Assembly: GCA_964544635.1 (NCBI GenBank)
Contig: CAZJCK010000080.1
Coordinates: forward strand, 1-12,660
DNA: 12,660 nucleotides
Direction: 5' to 3'
Source of the DNA: CAZJCK01 sp964544635
GTDB lineage: Bacteria; Zixibacteria; MSB-5A5; GN15; FEB-12
Under the pieces are notes generated by a model, which saw nothing but the letters and a program-made list of their open reading frames with translations, ran no database searches and was not told the origin of the DNA. Positions 1 to 6,174 of this stretch are shown here, one piece after another. Positions within the stretch are counted from its first letter, which is position 1, and each line of letters starts with the position of its first letter. The position numbers and the translations under genes are program-made.

Positions 1-53
1 AACCCCGATTCTACGGTCCAGAGCCGCATGTCCTACCATTGGACGATCTCCCA
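1..53 (-). tRNA. tRNA-Gln (anticodon CUG), partial at the window edge
   Basis: Read on the minus strand from position 53. The 5' acceptor strand is TGGGAGA (53-47), followed by TC, then a D arm with 4-bp stem GTCC/GGAC around an AATGGTA loop that carries the conserved GG. The anticodon arm has stem TGCGG/CCGTA (one G-T pair) and loop CTCTGGA, so the anticodon is CTG, which decodes CAG (Gln). A 5-nt variable region and the start of a GGGGTT T arm follow before the window ends. Nucleotide 1 is U, in line with the U1-A72 identity pair of bacterial tRNA-Gln. The T loop, the 3' acceptor strand and any CCA lie outside the window. No neighbouring tRNA is visible on the upstream side. Confidence 0.9.
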
Positions 54-116
54 GTTTTCAACTGTATCGGAACGAACCGTAAACTGTTAAGTTCCCATGT
101 GCGTTCCTGAGGCGTG

Positions 117-144
117 AATATATACGCGCGGGGGCGGCTGTCAA
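117..144 (-). promoter_or_regulatory. Sigma-70-type promoter for tRNA-Gln
   Basis: On the minus strand a perfect -35 TTGACA (144-139) is followed, after a 16-bp spacer, by TATATT (122-117), which matches the -10 consensus at 5 of 6 bases. The sequence just downstream is GC-rich (CACGCC), like the discriminators of stringently controlled stable-RNA promoters. Initiation would fall near 110, leaving a leader of about 55 nt before the tRNA 5' end for RNase P to remove. The promoter sits in the gap between the end of the thiamine pyrophosphokinase homologue (175) and the tRNA, so the tRNA does not depend on the upstream operon. Inferred from sequence match only. Confidence 0.75.
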
Positions 145-174
145 GCCTGATCGTACATAAAAATCAGTCCACGT

Positions 175-834
175 TCAGCCGGCGGGCTTCGATAACTGCC
201 TGATAACCAAAGCTTTACCCTCAACCTTCAAGCGGGCGCGATCGGATATGATGCGATTGCGCAGGCCGACTGTATTGCCGGCCGGTATGCGCAGGCCGAT
301 AACGTCGTAGTCGGTCCCTTTCCACGTCAGGTGAATGACCGCGCCAAGTGGTACGACCGATACCAGGTCGCCGTTGGCGTTGTCGATCGCTTCGGAATCG
401 TTGTGCAGGATGCGGGCGTTGAAGGCGTGGTTGACAATGCGTACAACCGGCTTGTCTTTCCGGCGGCGCCGCAGCGGCACCTGGAGCATCATCAGGTTTC
501 CGACAAAATGATCCGGTTCGCCGATATCGGGCATGGCGATGATGATATCGGAGGCATCGGCATCGAGGGCATAATCGAGCGCCAGGTGGCCGTCGGTCTT
601 GTCCTTGCGCGCTGGAAACTCGACGATTTCGACATCACCGTACCGTTCTCCCGGAATCCTCTTAATCGAATCGAAGTCACCGATGAGAATGTCGGGGACG
701 ATGCCGGCTTCCTGAAAAAAGCGATAGCCGCCGTCGACGGCGATCAGGGTACGGTCGGTGCAGAGGGATTTGTAAAATGGGAGGTGACGTCGTTCGTAGC
801 GGCCGTGCAAGAAGAGGGCAAACTTCCCGGCCAT
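175..834 (-). CDS. thiN: Thiamine pyrophosphokinase family protein (divergent)
   Basis: A 219-residue cytosolic protein of the family that transfers pyrophosphate from ATP to thiamine to give thiamine diphosphate. Recognisable motifs are DGG (34-36), a GDFDS loop (52-56), KDKTD (77-81) and DH...N (108-113), with a beta-rich C-terminal half as expected. Length is normal for the bacterial family. The start is the ATG at 834: it has AGGA upstream inside the end of glk and lies 2 nt after the glk stop, so the two are probably translationally coupled. The reading frame stays open further upstream, but that part is glk in another frame. Context supports the call, because transketolase two genes upstream needs thiamine diphosphate. 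Oddities: the usual Glu after KDxTD is His83, the Arg of the usual GRxDH is Glu106, and the usual GSTxGxSN stretch reads GNTVGLRN. Substrate specificity is therefore less certain than family membership. Confidence 0.8.
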   Translation of the reverse strand: MAGKFALFLHGRYERRHLPFYKSLCTDRTLIAVDGGYRFFQEAGIVPDILIGDFDSIKRIPGERYGDVEIVEFPARKDKTDGHLALDYALDADASDIIIAMPDIGEPDHFVGNLMMLQVPLRRRRKDKPVVRIVNHAFNARILHNDSEAIDNANGDLVSVVPLGAVIHLTWKGTDYDVIGLRIPAGNTVGLRNRIISDRARLKVEGKALVIRQLSKPAG

Positions 835-836
835 GT

Positions 837-1799
837 TTACAGTTCCTGCACCATTGCGGCAGCGCCTTTCAGGGCAGTCTTGTCGTCGAGGATGAGGTTG
901 ACCGGCATGTTGGTAAGCAGCGATTCCATTTTGCCTTTGCGCACGAACCGTTCCATAAAACGTCCGTGGTCGAGCAACGTCATCAGTTGCGGCGCGATCG
1001 AGCCGCCGAGATACATGCCACCGAGGGTCATCCCTTTGAGGGCAAGGTTGGCGGCCTCGGTGGCGAGACAATCGATGAAAATGTCGACCGCCCGGGATGA
1101 GACGGTGTCGGTGCCGGCAAGGGCGTGCTCGATGATGGCACTGGAGGGATCGTCGGTGGCGCGGAGCCAGTCGGCCGGGGCGGCGCCTTCGGTTTCGACG
1201 ATGAAGTGGTAGATGGTTTCGATGCCGCGTCGGGAGAGGACATCCTCGACCTCGACGATCGGTCGACTGCTGTAGATATATTCGCGCAGTTCCGTTTCAA
1301 CCTGGTTGCCGGGCGCGAAGTCGCAGTGACCGCCCTCGGAGGCGTAGGGATGGTAGCGGGCGCCGTCCCAGAAGACGAGCGCTTCGCCCAGCCCGGTGCC
1401 GGCGGCCAGTAGACCGAGGTTGCCGTTATCGACAGGTCGCCCTTGATTTATCGTGTAGAAGCGGTCGGAACCGATTTCGAAGAGACCGCGGGCGGAGGCT
1501 ACGAGGTCGTTGACCAAGAGAACACGGGGGATGTCGAACTGTTCGCGGATATGGTCGCCGTTGAGCACCCACGGCAGGTTGGTGGCACGGACCTCGTTGC
1601 CGATAACCGGTCCGGCAACACCGAAGACCGCACGGTCGTACCCGCCGAAAACTTCGTGGTAATGGTGGCGGAGGATGGCGTAAAAATCGGAAAAGTCGCG
1701 GTTTAAGTAGGTGGCGCGGTCGGTAAGGCGGGTTTCATCACCGACTCTTCTGACGCGGGCGAGATGGACGAACTGGGCTGTTATGTAACCGGCGATCAT
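837..1799 (-). CDS. glk: Glucokinase (Glk/ROK-like) family protein with degenerate ATP-phosphate motif
   Basis: A 320-residue protein related to the E. coli-type glucokinase, which phosphorylates glucose with ATP in the cytosol. Conserved parts are a VND motif carrying the catalytic Asp (VLLVNDLVASA), the second phosphate motif AGTGLG, the sugar-binding EGGHCDFAP and a later sugar-binding Glu (EVEDVLSRRG). A glycine-rich GGMYLGG segment lies in the C-terminal half. Length matches the family. The odd part is the N terminus: where the family has the phosphate-1 motif DxGGTxxR, this protein reads YITAQFVH right after MIAG, so the nucleotide-binding Asp, both Gly and the Thr are gone. The flanking residues still align, so this is in-frame substitution and not a frameshift. 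The start at 1799 lies far (about 15 nt) from the nearest Shine-Dalgarno. It may be an altered enzyme, a sugar-sensing relative or a decaying gene. It ends 2 nt before the thiamine pyrophosphokinase homologue. Confidence 0.8.
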   Translation of the reverse strand: MIAGYITAQFVHLARVRRVGDETRLTDRATYLNRDFSDFYAILRHHYHEVFGGYDRAVFGVAGPVIGNEVRATNLPWVLNGDHIREQFDIPRVLLVNDLVASARGLFEIGSDRFYTINQGRPVDNGNLGLLAAGTGLGEALVFWDGARYHPYASEGGHCDFAPGNQVETELREYIYSSRPIVEVEDVLSRRGIETIYHFIVETEGAAPADWLRATDDPSSAIIEHALAGTDTVSSRAVDIFIDCLATEAANLALKGMTLGGMYLGGSIAPQLMTLLDHGRFMERFVRKGKMESLLTNMPVNLILDDKTALKGAAAMVQEL

Positions 1800-1802
1800 G
1801 GG

Positions 1803-1821
1803 TTAGACCATTTATCCTTCC
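1803..1821 (-). promoter_or_regulatory. Ribosome-binding site and two-codon upstream frame before glk
   Basis: Minus strand. GGAAGGA (1821-1815) is the only good Shine-Dalgarno ahead of glk, and it sits 3 nt before an ATG at 1811. That ATG is in the glk frame but is followed by GTC and then TAA (1805-1803). The accepted glk ATG comes one codon after this stop. Ribosomes recruited here would make a two-residue peptide and then have to reinitiate at 1799. This could be a control device or a sign that the gene start is damaged. Confidence 0.45.
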
Positions 1822-1831
1822 GTGTCATACG

Positions 1832-1856
1832 CCGGACGGGTACCAGGGCCGCCCGG
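1832..1856 (-). other. GC-rich hairpin in the glk leader
   Basis: Eight-base arms CCGGGCGG and CCGTCCGG (minus strand) pair fully with one G-U around a 9-nt loop. No T tract follows on either strand, so it does not qualify as an intrinsic terminator. It lies in the 153-bp gap between the transketolase stop and glk, about 10 nt ahead of the ribosome-binding site, so it could stabilise or punctuate the transcript between the two genes. The rest of that gap shows only a weak TATAAC (1888-1883) without a convincing -35. Confidence 0.4.
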
Positions 1857-1952
1857 TCGCAGGTTGATTGATTCTTCCGGAAGTTATACTCTCCGTGCTG
1901 AACATCGGTTGGACGGAATCGACGGTGACCATACGACAGTTTTGCGACAAGG

Positions 1953-3920
1953 CTATTTCAACTCGCTGATTCGCTCGGCTACCGAAGCGCCATCAATACC
2001 CAGGAGCTTGTACAGCTCCGGTGGTTTGCCCGAAGAGCCGTAGCGGTGCACGCCCATCTTTGTCAGTGTCGTCGACAGGCCGAGCTGGAACATGGCAGCG
2101 GCGATGTGGGTGCCGAGGCCGGTCTTGATGTTGTGGTCCTCAAGAGTAACGACGTGCCTGTGCTCGGCGAGCATCCTGAGGTCGTCGTCATGGAGGTCGG
2201 ACCAGTCGGAGACCGTGACGAGGCTGATCTGCTTACCGTCATTGTAGAGTGTCTCCCAGGCAGTGATCCCCTGGGCGAGCATGTTGCCGGCGCACACCAA
2301 GGCTACCTCTTCCCCGTTCCGGACGGTGTCCATGCGGCCGTAGCGGTAGGTGAAGCCGTCGCCGAAAAACGGCCGGCCGTTGTCATCGGCAATCACCGGT
2401 GTTTTGGCGCGGCCCATGATGACGGCGTAATTGCCGGGGTTGCTCAGGACATAGCGGGTAACGCGGTCGCACTGGTTGGGATCGGCGGGGGTGATAACTT
2501 TCCAGCCGAAAGTTGAGTTTAAGAGGGCGAAGTAGTCGATGGCCTGGTGGGTCTTGCCGTCCTCGCCGACGTTTATGCCGCAGTGGGTGCAGAAGAGTTT
2601 GACATTGGTGTGGTTGATATCGTTGAGGCGGGCCTGGTTGTAGGTTTCGTCGATACCGAAGACACCGAAGTCGGCCCAGACCGAAAGGGCGTGCTCGGTC
2701 GAAAGAGCACCGGCGGCAGTGGCGGTATGGTGCTCGGCGATGCCCATCTGGAAGAAGCTCTCGGGATATTTCTTGGCAAACTGGGCAGTCTTGACTGAGC
2801 CGGTCAGGTCGCAGTCGAAAACGCCCATCTTGAAGTCGTCGCGCGCCATGTTGGCGTCGGCAACATCGAGCAGGGCGTTGCCGAAAGCGGAGCGGTTGTC
2901 CATGGACGCATCGGTGGGATACGTTTTCGGCTCACCCATGTTCACTTTTGGAAAGGGTGTGGGCGGGCGCTCGAAGATTGTCGGCGGACCGAGTTTGCGT
3001 TTCTCTTTCAGGATGTCGAGATCGTCTTCAATATCGCCCAGTTCCTTAAAGGCGTCGCGGGCTTCGCCGGGGCCGAGCGCCACACCGTGGAACTTCTCGC
3101 GGTTCTCCATAAACGACACGCCTTTGCCCATGATGGTGTGGGCGAAGATCATGACAGGGGCATCGACATTGCGGGTGGCCTGGTAGAGGGCAGCGTAGAC
3201 TTCGTTGAAATCGTGACCGTTGACTTCGATAACCTGCCAGCCGTCGGACTTCCACCCCGCAATGATATCCTGCGGCATGATGTCGGCGACACCGCCGGAA
3301 ATCTGCAGGCGGTTGTAGTCGACGATAGCGGAGATACGCAGCTTGAATTTGACTGCGGCGCGTCGGGCCTCGGAGATCTGACCCTTCTGCTGCTCGCCGT
3401 CGCCCATGAAAACGTAGGTATGAAAGTTGTGGCCGGAAAGCTGAGCGTAGATCGCTTTGCCGACGCCGGCCGAAAGGCCCTGGCCGAGGTTGCCGGTGTC
3501 CCACTCGATGCCCGGGACCGATTGTTCGACGTGACCTTCGAAAGGTGAGCCGCCCTGGCGAAAGCTGTGGAGGGCGGGATAGATATCGAAGAAGCCGGCC
3601 GCTGCGAGGCCGGCGTAGGCGCCCGGAGAGGTGTGGCCGTGGGAGACAATGATGCGGTCGCGGTCGTCACGGAAGGGGTTGGTGGGATCGACTTTGGCCT
3701 GGGTGTACAGGAGCAGGTAAGTTTCTATCGACGACATGGAGCCACCGGGATGGCCGGAACCGGCGATGGCGGTCATCTTGAGGATGTGCCCGCGGGCTTG
3801 TTTGGCCATAGCAGTCAGCTTGTCGTGCCATTCTGCCGACAGTTTCGCTTCCGTAAAGCCTCGCCACGGTTCGAACGGTGTGCCAGTCTGTTGCAGTCGA
3901 TCCATCAGTTTTTCAGTCAC
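1953..3920 (-). CDS. tkt: Transketolase (full-length, thiamine diphosphate-dependent)
   Basis: Cytosolic enzyme of the non-oxidative pentose phosphate pathway that moves two-carbon ketol units between sugar phosphates. The single 655-residue chain carries all the parts. Numbered from the chosen GTG, these are a GHPGG loop (56-60), TGNLGQG (142-148), a thiamine diphosphate/Mg motif running from GDGE (173-176) to Asn203 about 30 residues later, the GIAEHH segment with the catalytic Glu396, EDGKTHQ (453-459) and a C-terminal domain ending GSSGKPPELYKLLG. The start is probably GTG at 3920: GGAGGGAG precedes it at good spacing. The ATG at 3935, five codons earlier, has a poor site. It lies 24 nt after rpe, its pathway partner, and upstream of a thiamine pyrophosphokinase homologue. 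Motif wording (GNLGQG, GIAEHH) departs from the E. coli form, so it may belong to a distinct transketolase clade. Confidence 0.95.
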   Translation of the reverse strand: MTEKLMDRLQQTGTPFEPWRGFTEAKLSAEWHDKLTAMAKQARGHILKMTAIAGSGHPGGSMSSIETYLLLYTQAKVDPTNPFRDDRDRIIVSHGHTSPGAYAGLAAAGFFDIYPALHSFRQGGSPFEGHVEQSVPGIEWDTGNLGQGLSAGVGKAIYAQLSGHNFHTYVFMGDGEQQKGQISEARRAAVKFKLRISAIVDYNRLQISGGVADIMPQDIIAGWKSDGWQVIEVNGHDFNEVYAALYQATRNVDAPVMIFAHTIMGKGVSFMENREKFHGVALGPGEARDAFKELGDIEDDLDILKEKRKLGPPTIFERPPTPFPKVNMGEPKTYPTDASMDNRSAFGNALLDVADANMARDDFKMGVFDCDLTGSVKTAQFAKKYPESFFQMGIAEHHTATAAGALSTEHALSVWADFGVFGIDETYNQARLNDINHTNVKLFCTHCGINVGEDGKTHQAIDYFALLNSTFGWKVITPADPNQCDRVTRYVLSNPGNYAVIMGRAKTPVIADDNGRPFFGDGFTYRYGRMDTVRNGEEVALVCAGNMLAQGITAWETLYNDGKQISLVTVSDWSDLHDDDLRMLAEHRHVVTLEDHNIKTGLGTHIAAAMFQLGLSTTLTKMGVHRYGSSGKPPELYKLLGIDGASVAERISELK

Positions 3921-3944
3921 CTTGTCTCCCTCCATGCACCACGG

Positions 3945-4643
3945 TCAGGCGCCGCGTGGTTCGAGGCTCCATTGTTTTTCGACAGCTCGAGATCCCTCGA
4001 GAGCGTGCACCATGTCAGTCAGTTGCTTACGATCGTCGCTTTTGAAGAAGGCCGAGCCCATGACGAGGATATCGGCGCCGGCGTCGACAACCTCTTTCGC
4101 ATTGTCGGGACCAACCCCGCCGTCGACTGAGATGAGCGTCGGCAGCTGATGTTCATCGATGTATTTGCGGGCCTCACGAATAGTATCGAGGGCTGTGGGA
4201 ATGAACGACTGGCCGCCAAAGCCGGGAAAGACAGACATGACCAGCAAGAGGTCGAAGTGCTTGAGGTGGGGCAGGACGCGGTCGGGCATGGCGTCGGGGT
4301 TGAGCGAGATGCCGGGGCGGATGCCCATGTCGCGGAGTTTCCGGGCGTAGCGGTCGGGTTCGGAATGAACTTCAATGTGGAAGGTGATGGCGTCGGCGCC
4401 GGCATCAGCGAATTTTTCAAAGTACTTTTCCGGCTCGGAAAGCATGAGGTGGACATCGAGAAACTTGTCCGACAACTTGTTGATTGTCTTCACGATACCC
4501 GGGCCGAAGGAGATGTTCGGCACAAAGTGACCGTCCATGATATCGAGGTGCAGCAGGTCGACACCGCATCGTTCGCAATCGGCGATCTCGTCGCCGAGGC
4601 GGGCGAAATCGGCACCGAGAATCGATGGTGCGAGACGGCTCAC
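3945..4643 (-). CDS. rpe: Ribulose-phosphate 3-epimerase
   Basis: Cytosolic TIM-barrel enzyme that interconverts ribulose 5-phosphate and xylulose 5-phosphate, the donor sugar for transketolase. The 232 residues include the classic signatures: APSILGAD (5-12), HLDIMDGHFVPN with metal-binding His33 and catalytic Asp35, DVHLM (63-67), PGFGGQSF (140-147) and SVDGG (172-176) with the second catalytic Asp174. The start is GTG at 4643, with an excellent Shine-Dalgarno (GGGGAGGAG) a few bases ahead; the protein then begins MSRLAPSIL, as typical. The residue before PGFGG is Phe139, where Asn or His is usual. That change lies next to the phosphate-binding loop and is probably tolerated. The gap to queG upstream is 122 nt and the gap to tkt downstream 24 nt. 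Confidence 0.97.
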   Translation of the reverse strand: MSRLAPSILGADFARLGDEIADCERCGVDLLHLDIMDGHFVPNISFGPGIVKTINKLSDKFLDVHLMLSEPEKYFEKFADAGADAITFHIEVHSEPDRYARKLRDMGIRPGISLNPDAMPDRVLPHLKHFDLLLVMSVFPGFGGQSFIPTALDTIREARKYIDEHQLPTLISVDGGVGPDNAKEVVDAGADILVMGSAFFKSDDRKQLTDMVHALEGSRAVEKQWSLEPRGA

Positions 4644-4765
4644 GGGGTGCTCCTCCCCGGCTCGGTCATGAAGGGTATCGATGTGCGTAAGGCGACAGTC
4701 ACCGAGTCATGGTAATTAAGAAAATCGGGTCTGGCAATGGCTGATTCAGACCGGTCGGGTCGGCA

Positions 4766-5782
4766 TCAGTGATTTTCCTGGTTGTTTTTGACGATGCCGG
4801 CGTTGCGCTGAAGACCCTCGCGTTTGGGGCGCACCAGCGGCGTGCCGGCGGTGAGATCGAGGAATTGGTCACGGTCTTCCAGGGCCAGCAGATCGTCGAG
4901 ATCGAGTAACTCGCCGACACCGGCGTCGGGCAGCATTTCAGCATGCGGCGTCAATTTCGCTTTCAAGTTGTGAGGGCAGACATCCTGGCAGATATCACAG
5001 CCGAAAACGTAGTCGCCCATCGGTTTGTGCAGTTCGTCCGGGATCATCGAGGGGCGCTCGATGGTGAGATACGAGATACAGCGGCGGGAATCGACCACGC
5101 CGTCGTCGACGATCGCATCGGTCGGGCAGGCCTCGATACAGCGGCGGCAACTGCCGCAGATGCCGTGGTTGATTGCATTCGGGTCGTCGGGTTCGAGCTC
5201 GACGGTGGTGAGGACTTCGCCAAGGAAGAACCAGGAGCCGAGATCGCGGTTGATGAGCATGGCGTTGCGGCCGATGTAGCCGAGGCCGGCCCGTTCGGCG
5301 TAGGCGCGTTCGAGGAACGGGCCGTAGTCGACCCAGTGATAGAACTGGTGGTCGGCACTGACATTGGGATAGTCGCGCAGCTTGTTGACGAGGTGTTTGG
5401 TCATGCGATTGACAACTTTGTGGTAGTCGCGGCCACGGGCGTATTTGGAGACACGCCCCTGCCCGGCCGGAGCGAAACGTCGGGGCGGAAGCTTGCGCCG
5501 GTCGACAAACTGACCCGGTTTGGGGGGAGACGGTTCGTCATGGTCGCGCTGGAAGTAGTTGAGGCCGAGCATGATAACCGATCTGGCGCCGGGCAGGAGC
5601 AGTGACGGCTCGGCGCGGTGGTCGCGGCGCTGGGGGAGGTAATTCATCTCGCCGTGGTAGTCGAGCAAAAGCCAGCGGTCGAACTGGTTGATGGCCTCGG
5701 TGATCGGTTCGGCAGTGGTAATACCGCAGAGGTCGAAGCCGACAGCGTGGGCCAGTTTCTTGACGACGGCAGAAGTGAGCAT
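4766..5782 (-). CDS. queG: Epoxyqueuosine reductase QueG
   Basis: Cytosolic cobalamin and iron-sulfur enzyme that reduces epoxyqueuosine to queuosine in the wobble position of GUN-anticodon tRNAs, the last step of queuosine synthesis. The 338 residues show the conserved GRDYH (117-121), the segment VDYGPFLER with catalytic Asp152, AGLGYIGRNA (165-174), and two [4Fe-4S] binding sets: CGSCRRCIEACP (209-220) and GCDICQDVCPHN (261-272), with Cys235 and the YLTIE segment between. The C-terminal TPLVRPKREGLQRNA matches the family. It is somewhat shorter than the E. coli enzyme and has no added HEAT repeats. The ATG at 5782 has no Shine-Dalgarno, and a perfect TATAAT ends 6 nt before it, so the mRNA may be leaderless. 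It is divergent from the redox operon. Confidence 0.96.
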   Translation of the reverse strand: MLTSAVVKKLAHAVGFDLCGITTAEPITEAINQFDRWLLLDYHGEMNYLPQRRDHRAEPSLLLPGARSVIMLGLNYFQRDHDEPSPPKPGQFVDRRKLPPRRFAPAGQGRVSKYARGRDYHKVVNRMTKHLVNKLRDYPNVSADHQFYHWVDYGPFLERAYAERAGLGYIGRNAMLINRDLGSWFFLGEVLTTVELEPDDPNAINHGICGSCRRCIEACPTDAIVDDGVVDSRRCISYLTIERPSMIPDELHKPMGDYVFGCDICQDVCPHNLKAKLTPHAEMLPDAGVGELLDLDDLLALEDRDQFLDLTAGTPLVRPKREGLQRNAGIVKNNQENH

Positions 5783-5788
5783 GGGTTA

Positions 5789-5794
5789 ATTATA
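5789..5794 (-). promoter_or_regulatory. -10 element of a probable leaderless queG promoter
   Basis: A perfect TATAAT on the minus strand (5794-5789) is followed by six bases (TAACCC) and then the queG ATG. With standard spacing, transcription would begin at the A of the start codon. TGTG directly precedes the hexamer, though not in exact extended -10 register, and there is no convincing -35 (the expected place reads about TACTCA). The lack of any Shine-Dalgarno ahead of queG supports leaderless initiation. Inferred from position and motif only. Confidence 0.5.
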
Positions 5795-5956
5795 CACAGA
5801 GAACGGCCGGTTGAGTAGGGAAACGGTGGACCGGTTAAAATTCACCAAAGTGTAGTTTTTTTGTAGATTATCGGGACTGTCGGACGAGGGTGACGTTTGA
5901 AAGTTAACGTGTTGTTGGACAGGGCCTTGGAAAGTCGCTTTTTTGGGCGAATATGT

Positions 5957-5983
5957 TTGACAATTTTGGTAATGATATATACC
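5957..5983 (+). promoter_or_regulatory. Candidate promoter of the redox operon
   Basis: A perfect TTGACA (5957-5962) is followed by TGATATATACC. The best -10 readings are TATACC (5978-5983) at 15-bp spacing, or TATATA (5976-5981) preceded by TG in extended -10 register but only 13 bp from the -35. Neither spacing is ideal. If active, the transcript would carry a leader of about 185 nt containing the tandem repeat and the inverted repeat. A competing start site downstream (-10 TATAGA, 6076-6081) is possible. Confidence 0.4.
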
Positions 5984-5999
5984 TTCAGCCTGTTGCAGG

Positions 6000-6019
6000 A
6001 GGTATAGCAAGGTATGGCA
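6000..6019 (+). repeat. 10-bp tandem direct repeat
   Basis: AGGTATAGCA is followed at once by AGGTATGGCA, two copies with one difference, each spanning about one helical turn; AAAGGCA follows as a weak partial third copy. Head-to-tail copies on one helix face are typical of sites bound by an oligomeric regulator. It lies between the TTGACA promoter candidate and the inverted repeat at 6041. No regulator family can be named from it. Confidence 0.5.
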
Positions 6020-6040
6020 AAAGGCATTTTTTTTGGTCTT

Positions 6041-6062
6041 GATTGTGAAAGATTTCCCAATC
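6041..6062. promoter_or_regulatory. Candidate Rex-type (or CRP/FNR-type) operator
   Basis: An inverted repeat with arms GATTGTGAAA and TTTCCCAATC around a central GA; 9 of 10 arm positions are complementary. The core reads TTGTGAA, AGAT, TTCCCAA, which fits the published Rex consensus TTGTGAA-W4-TTCACAA at 16 of 18 positions. Rex senses NADH/NAD+ and commonly controls NADH-linked fermentative and hydrogenase genes, which agrees with the NADH-binding operon starting 112 bp downstream. The same bases also fit the CRP-like pattern TGTGA-N6-TCACA at 9 of 10, so a CRP/FNR-family protein is an alternative. It overlaps the -35 zone of the possible TATAGA promoter, a position suited to repression. 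No rex or crp gene lies in this window. Confidence 0.55.
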
Positions 6063-6174
6063 TGCACGATCGGGATATAGACTGTCTCTTTTCTCGTATT
6101 TTCTCTGTTGCAACCGACAATAAGATAAGAGTAAGTGATCTATGTTATGTCATGCAGGCACGAAAGGAGGGCGC

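Larger units (their letters stand above)
5783..6174. other. Divergent AT-richer intergenic regulatory region
   Basis: This 392-bp stretch between queG (minus) and the plus-strand redox operon is clearly richer in A and T than the flanking genes and has no convincing gene. It contains the queG -10 box, a TTGACA-type promoter candidate (5957-5983), a 10-bp tandem repeat (6000-6019), a T8 run (6027-6034), a 22-bp inverted repeat (6041-6062), a possible second -10 TATAGA (6076-6081) whose -35 zone would overlap that repeat, and a pyrimidine-rich leader around 6081-6110. The stretch 5820-5950 shows nothing I can assign. Confidence 0.7.

Noticed and set aside
145..167. Possible terminator after the thiamine pyrophosphokinase homologue (CTGAT/ATCAG with A/T-rich loop)
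   Set aside because: The stem is only five base pairs, is not GC-rich, and the T run is in the loop and not after the stem.
331..1212. Plus-strand frame of 293 residues across the thiamine pyrophosphokinase and glucokinase homologues
   Set aside because: Spans two recognised minus-strand genes and shows no domain of its own and no ribosome site.
1740..1800. Frameshift in glk hiding a normal phosphate-1 motif
   Set aside because: Neither alternative frame around the start yields a DxGGT-like sequence, and flanking residues align in the existing frame.
6027..6034. Run of eight T as an intrinsic terminator or attenuator
   Set aside because: No stable hairpin lies directly before it; the best nearby pairing (CCTG/CAGG near 5989-5999) is four base pairs and too far away.
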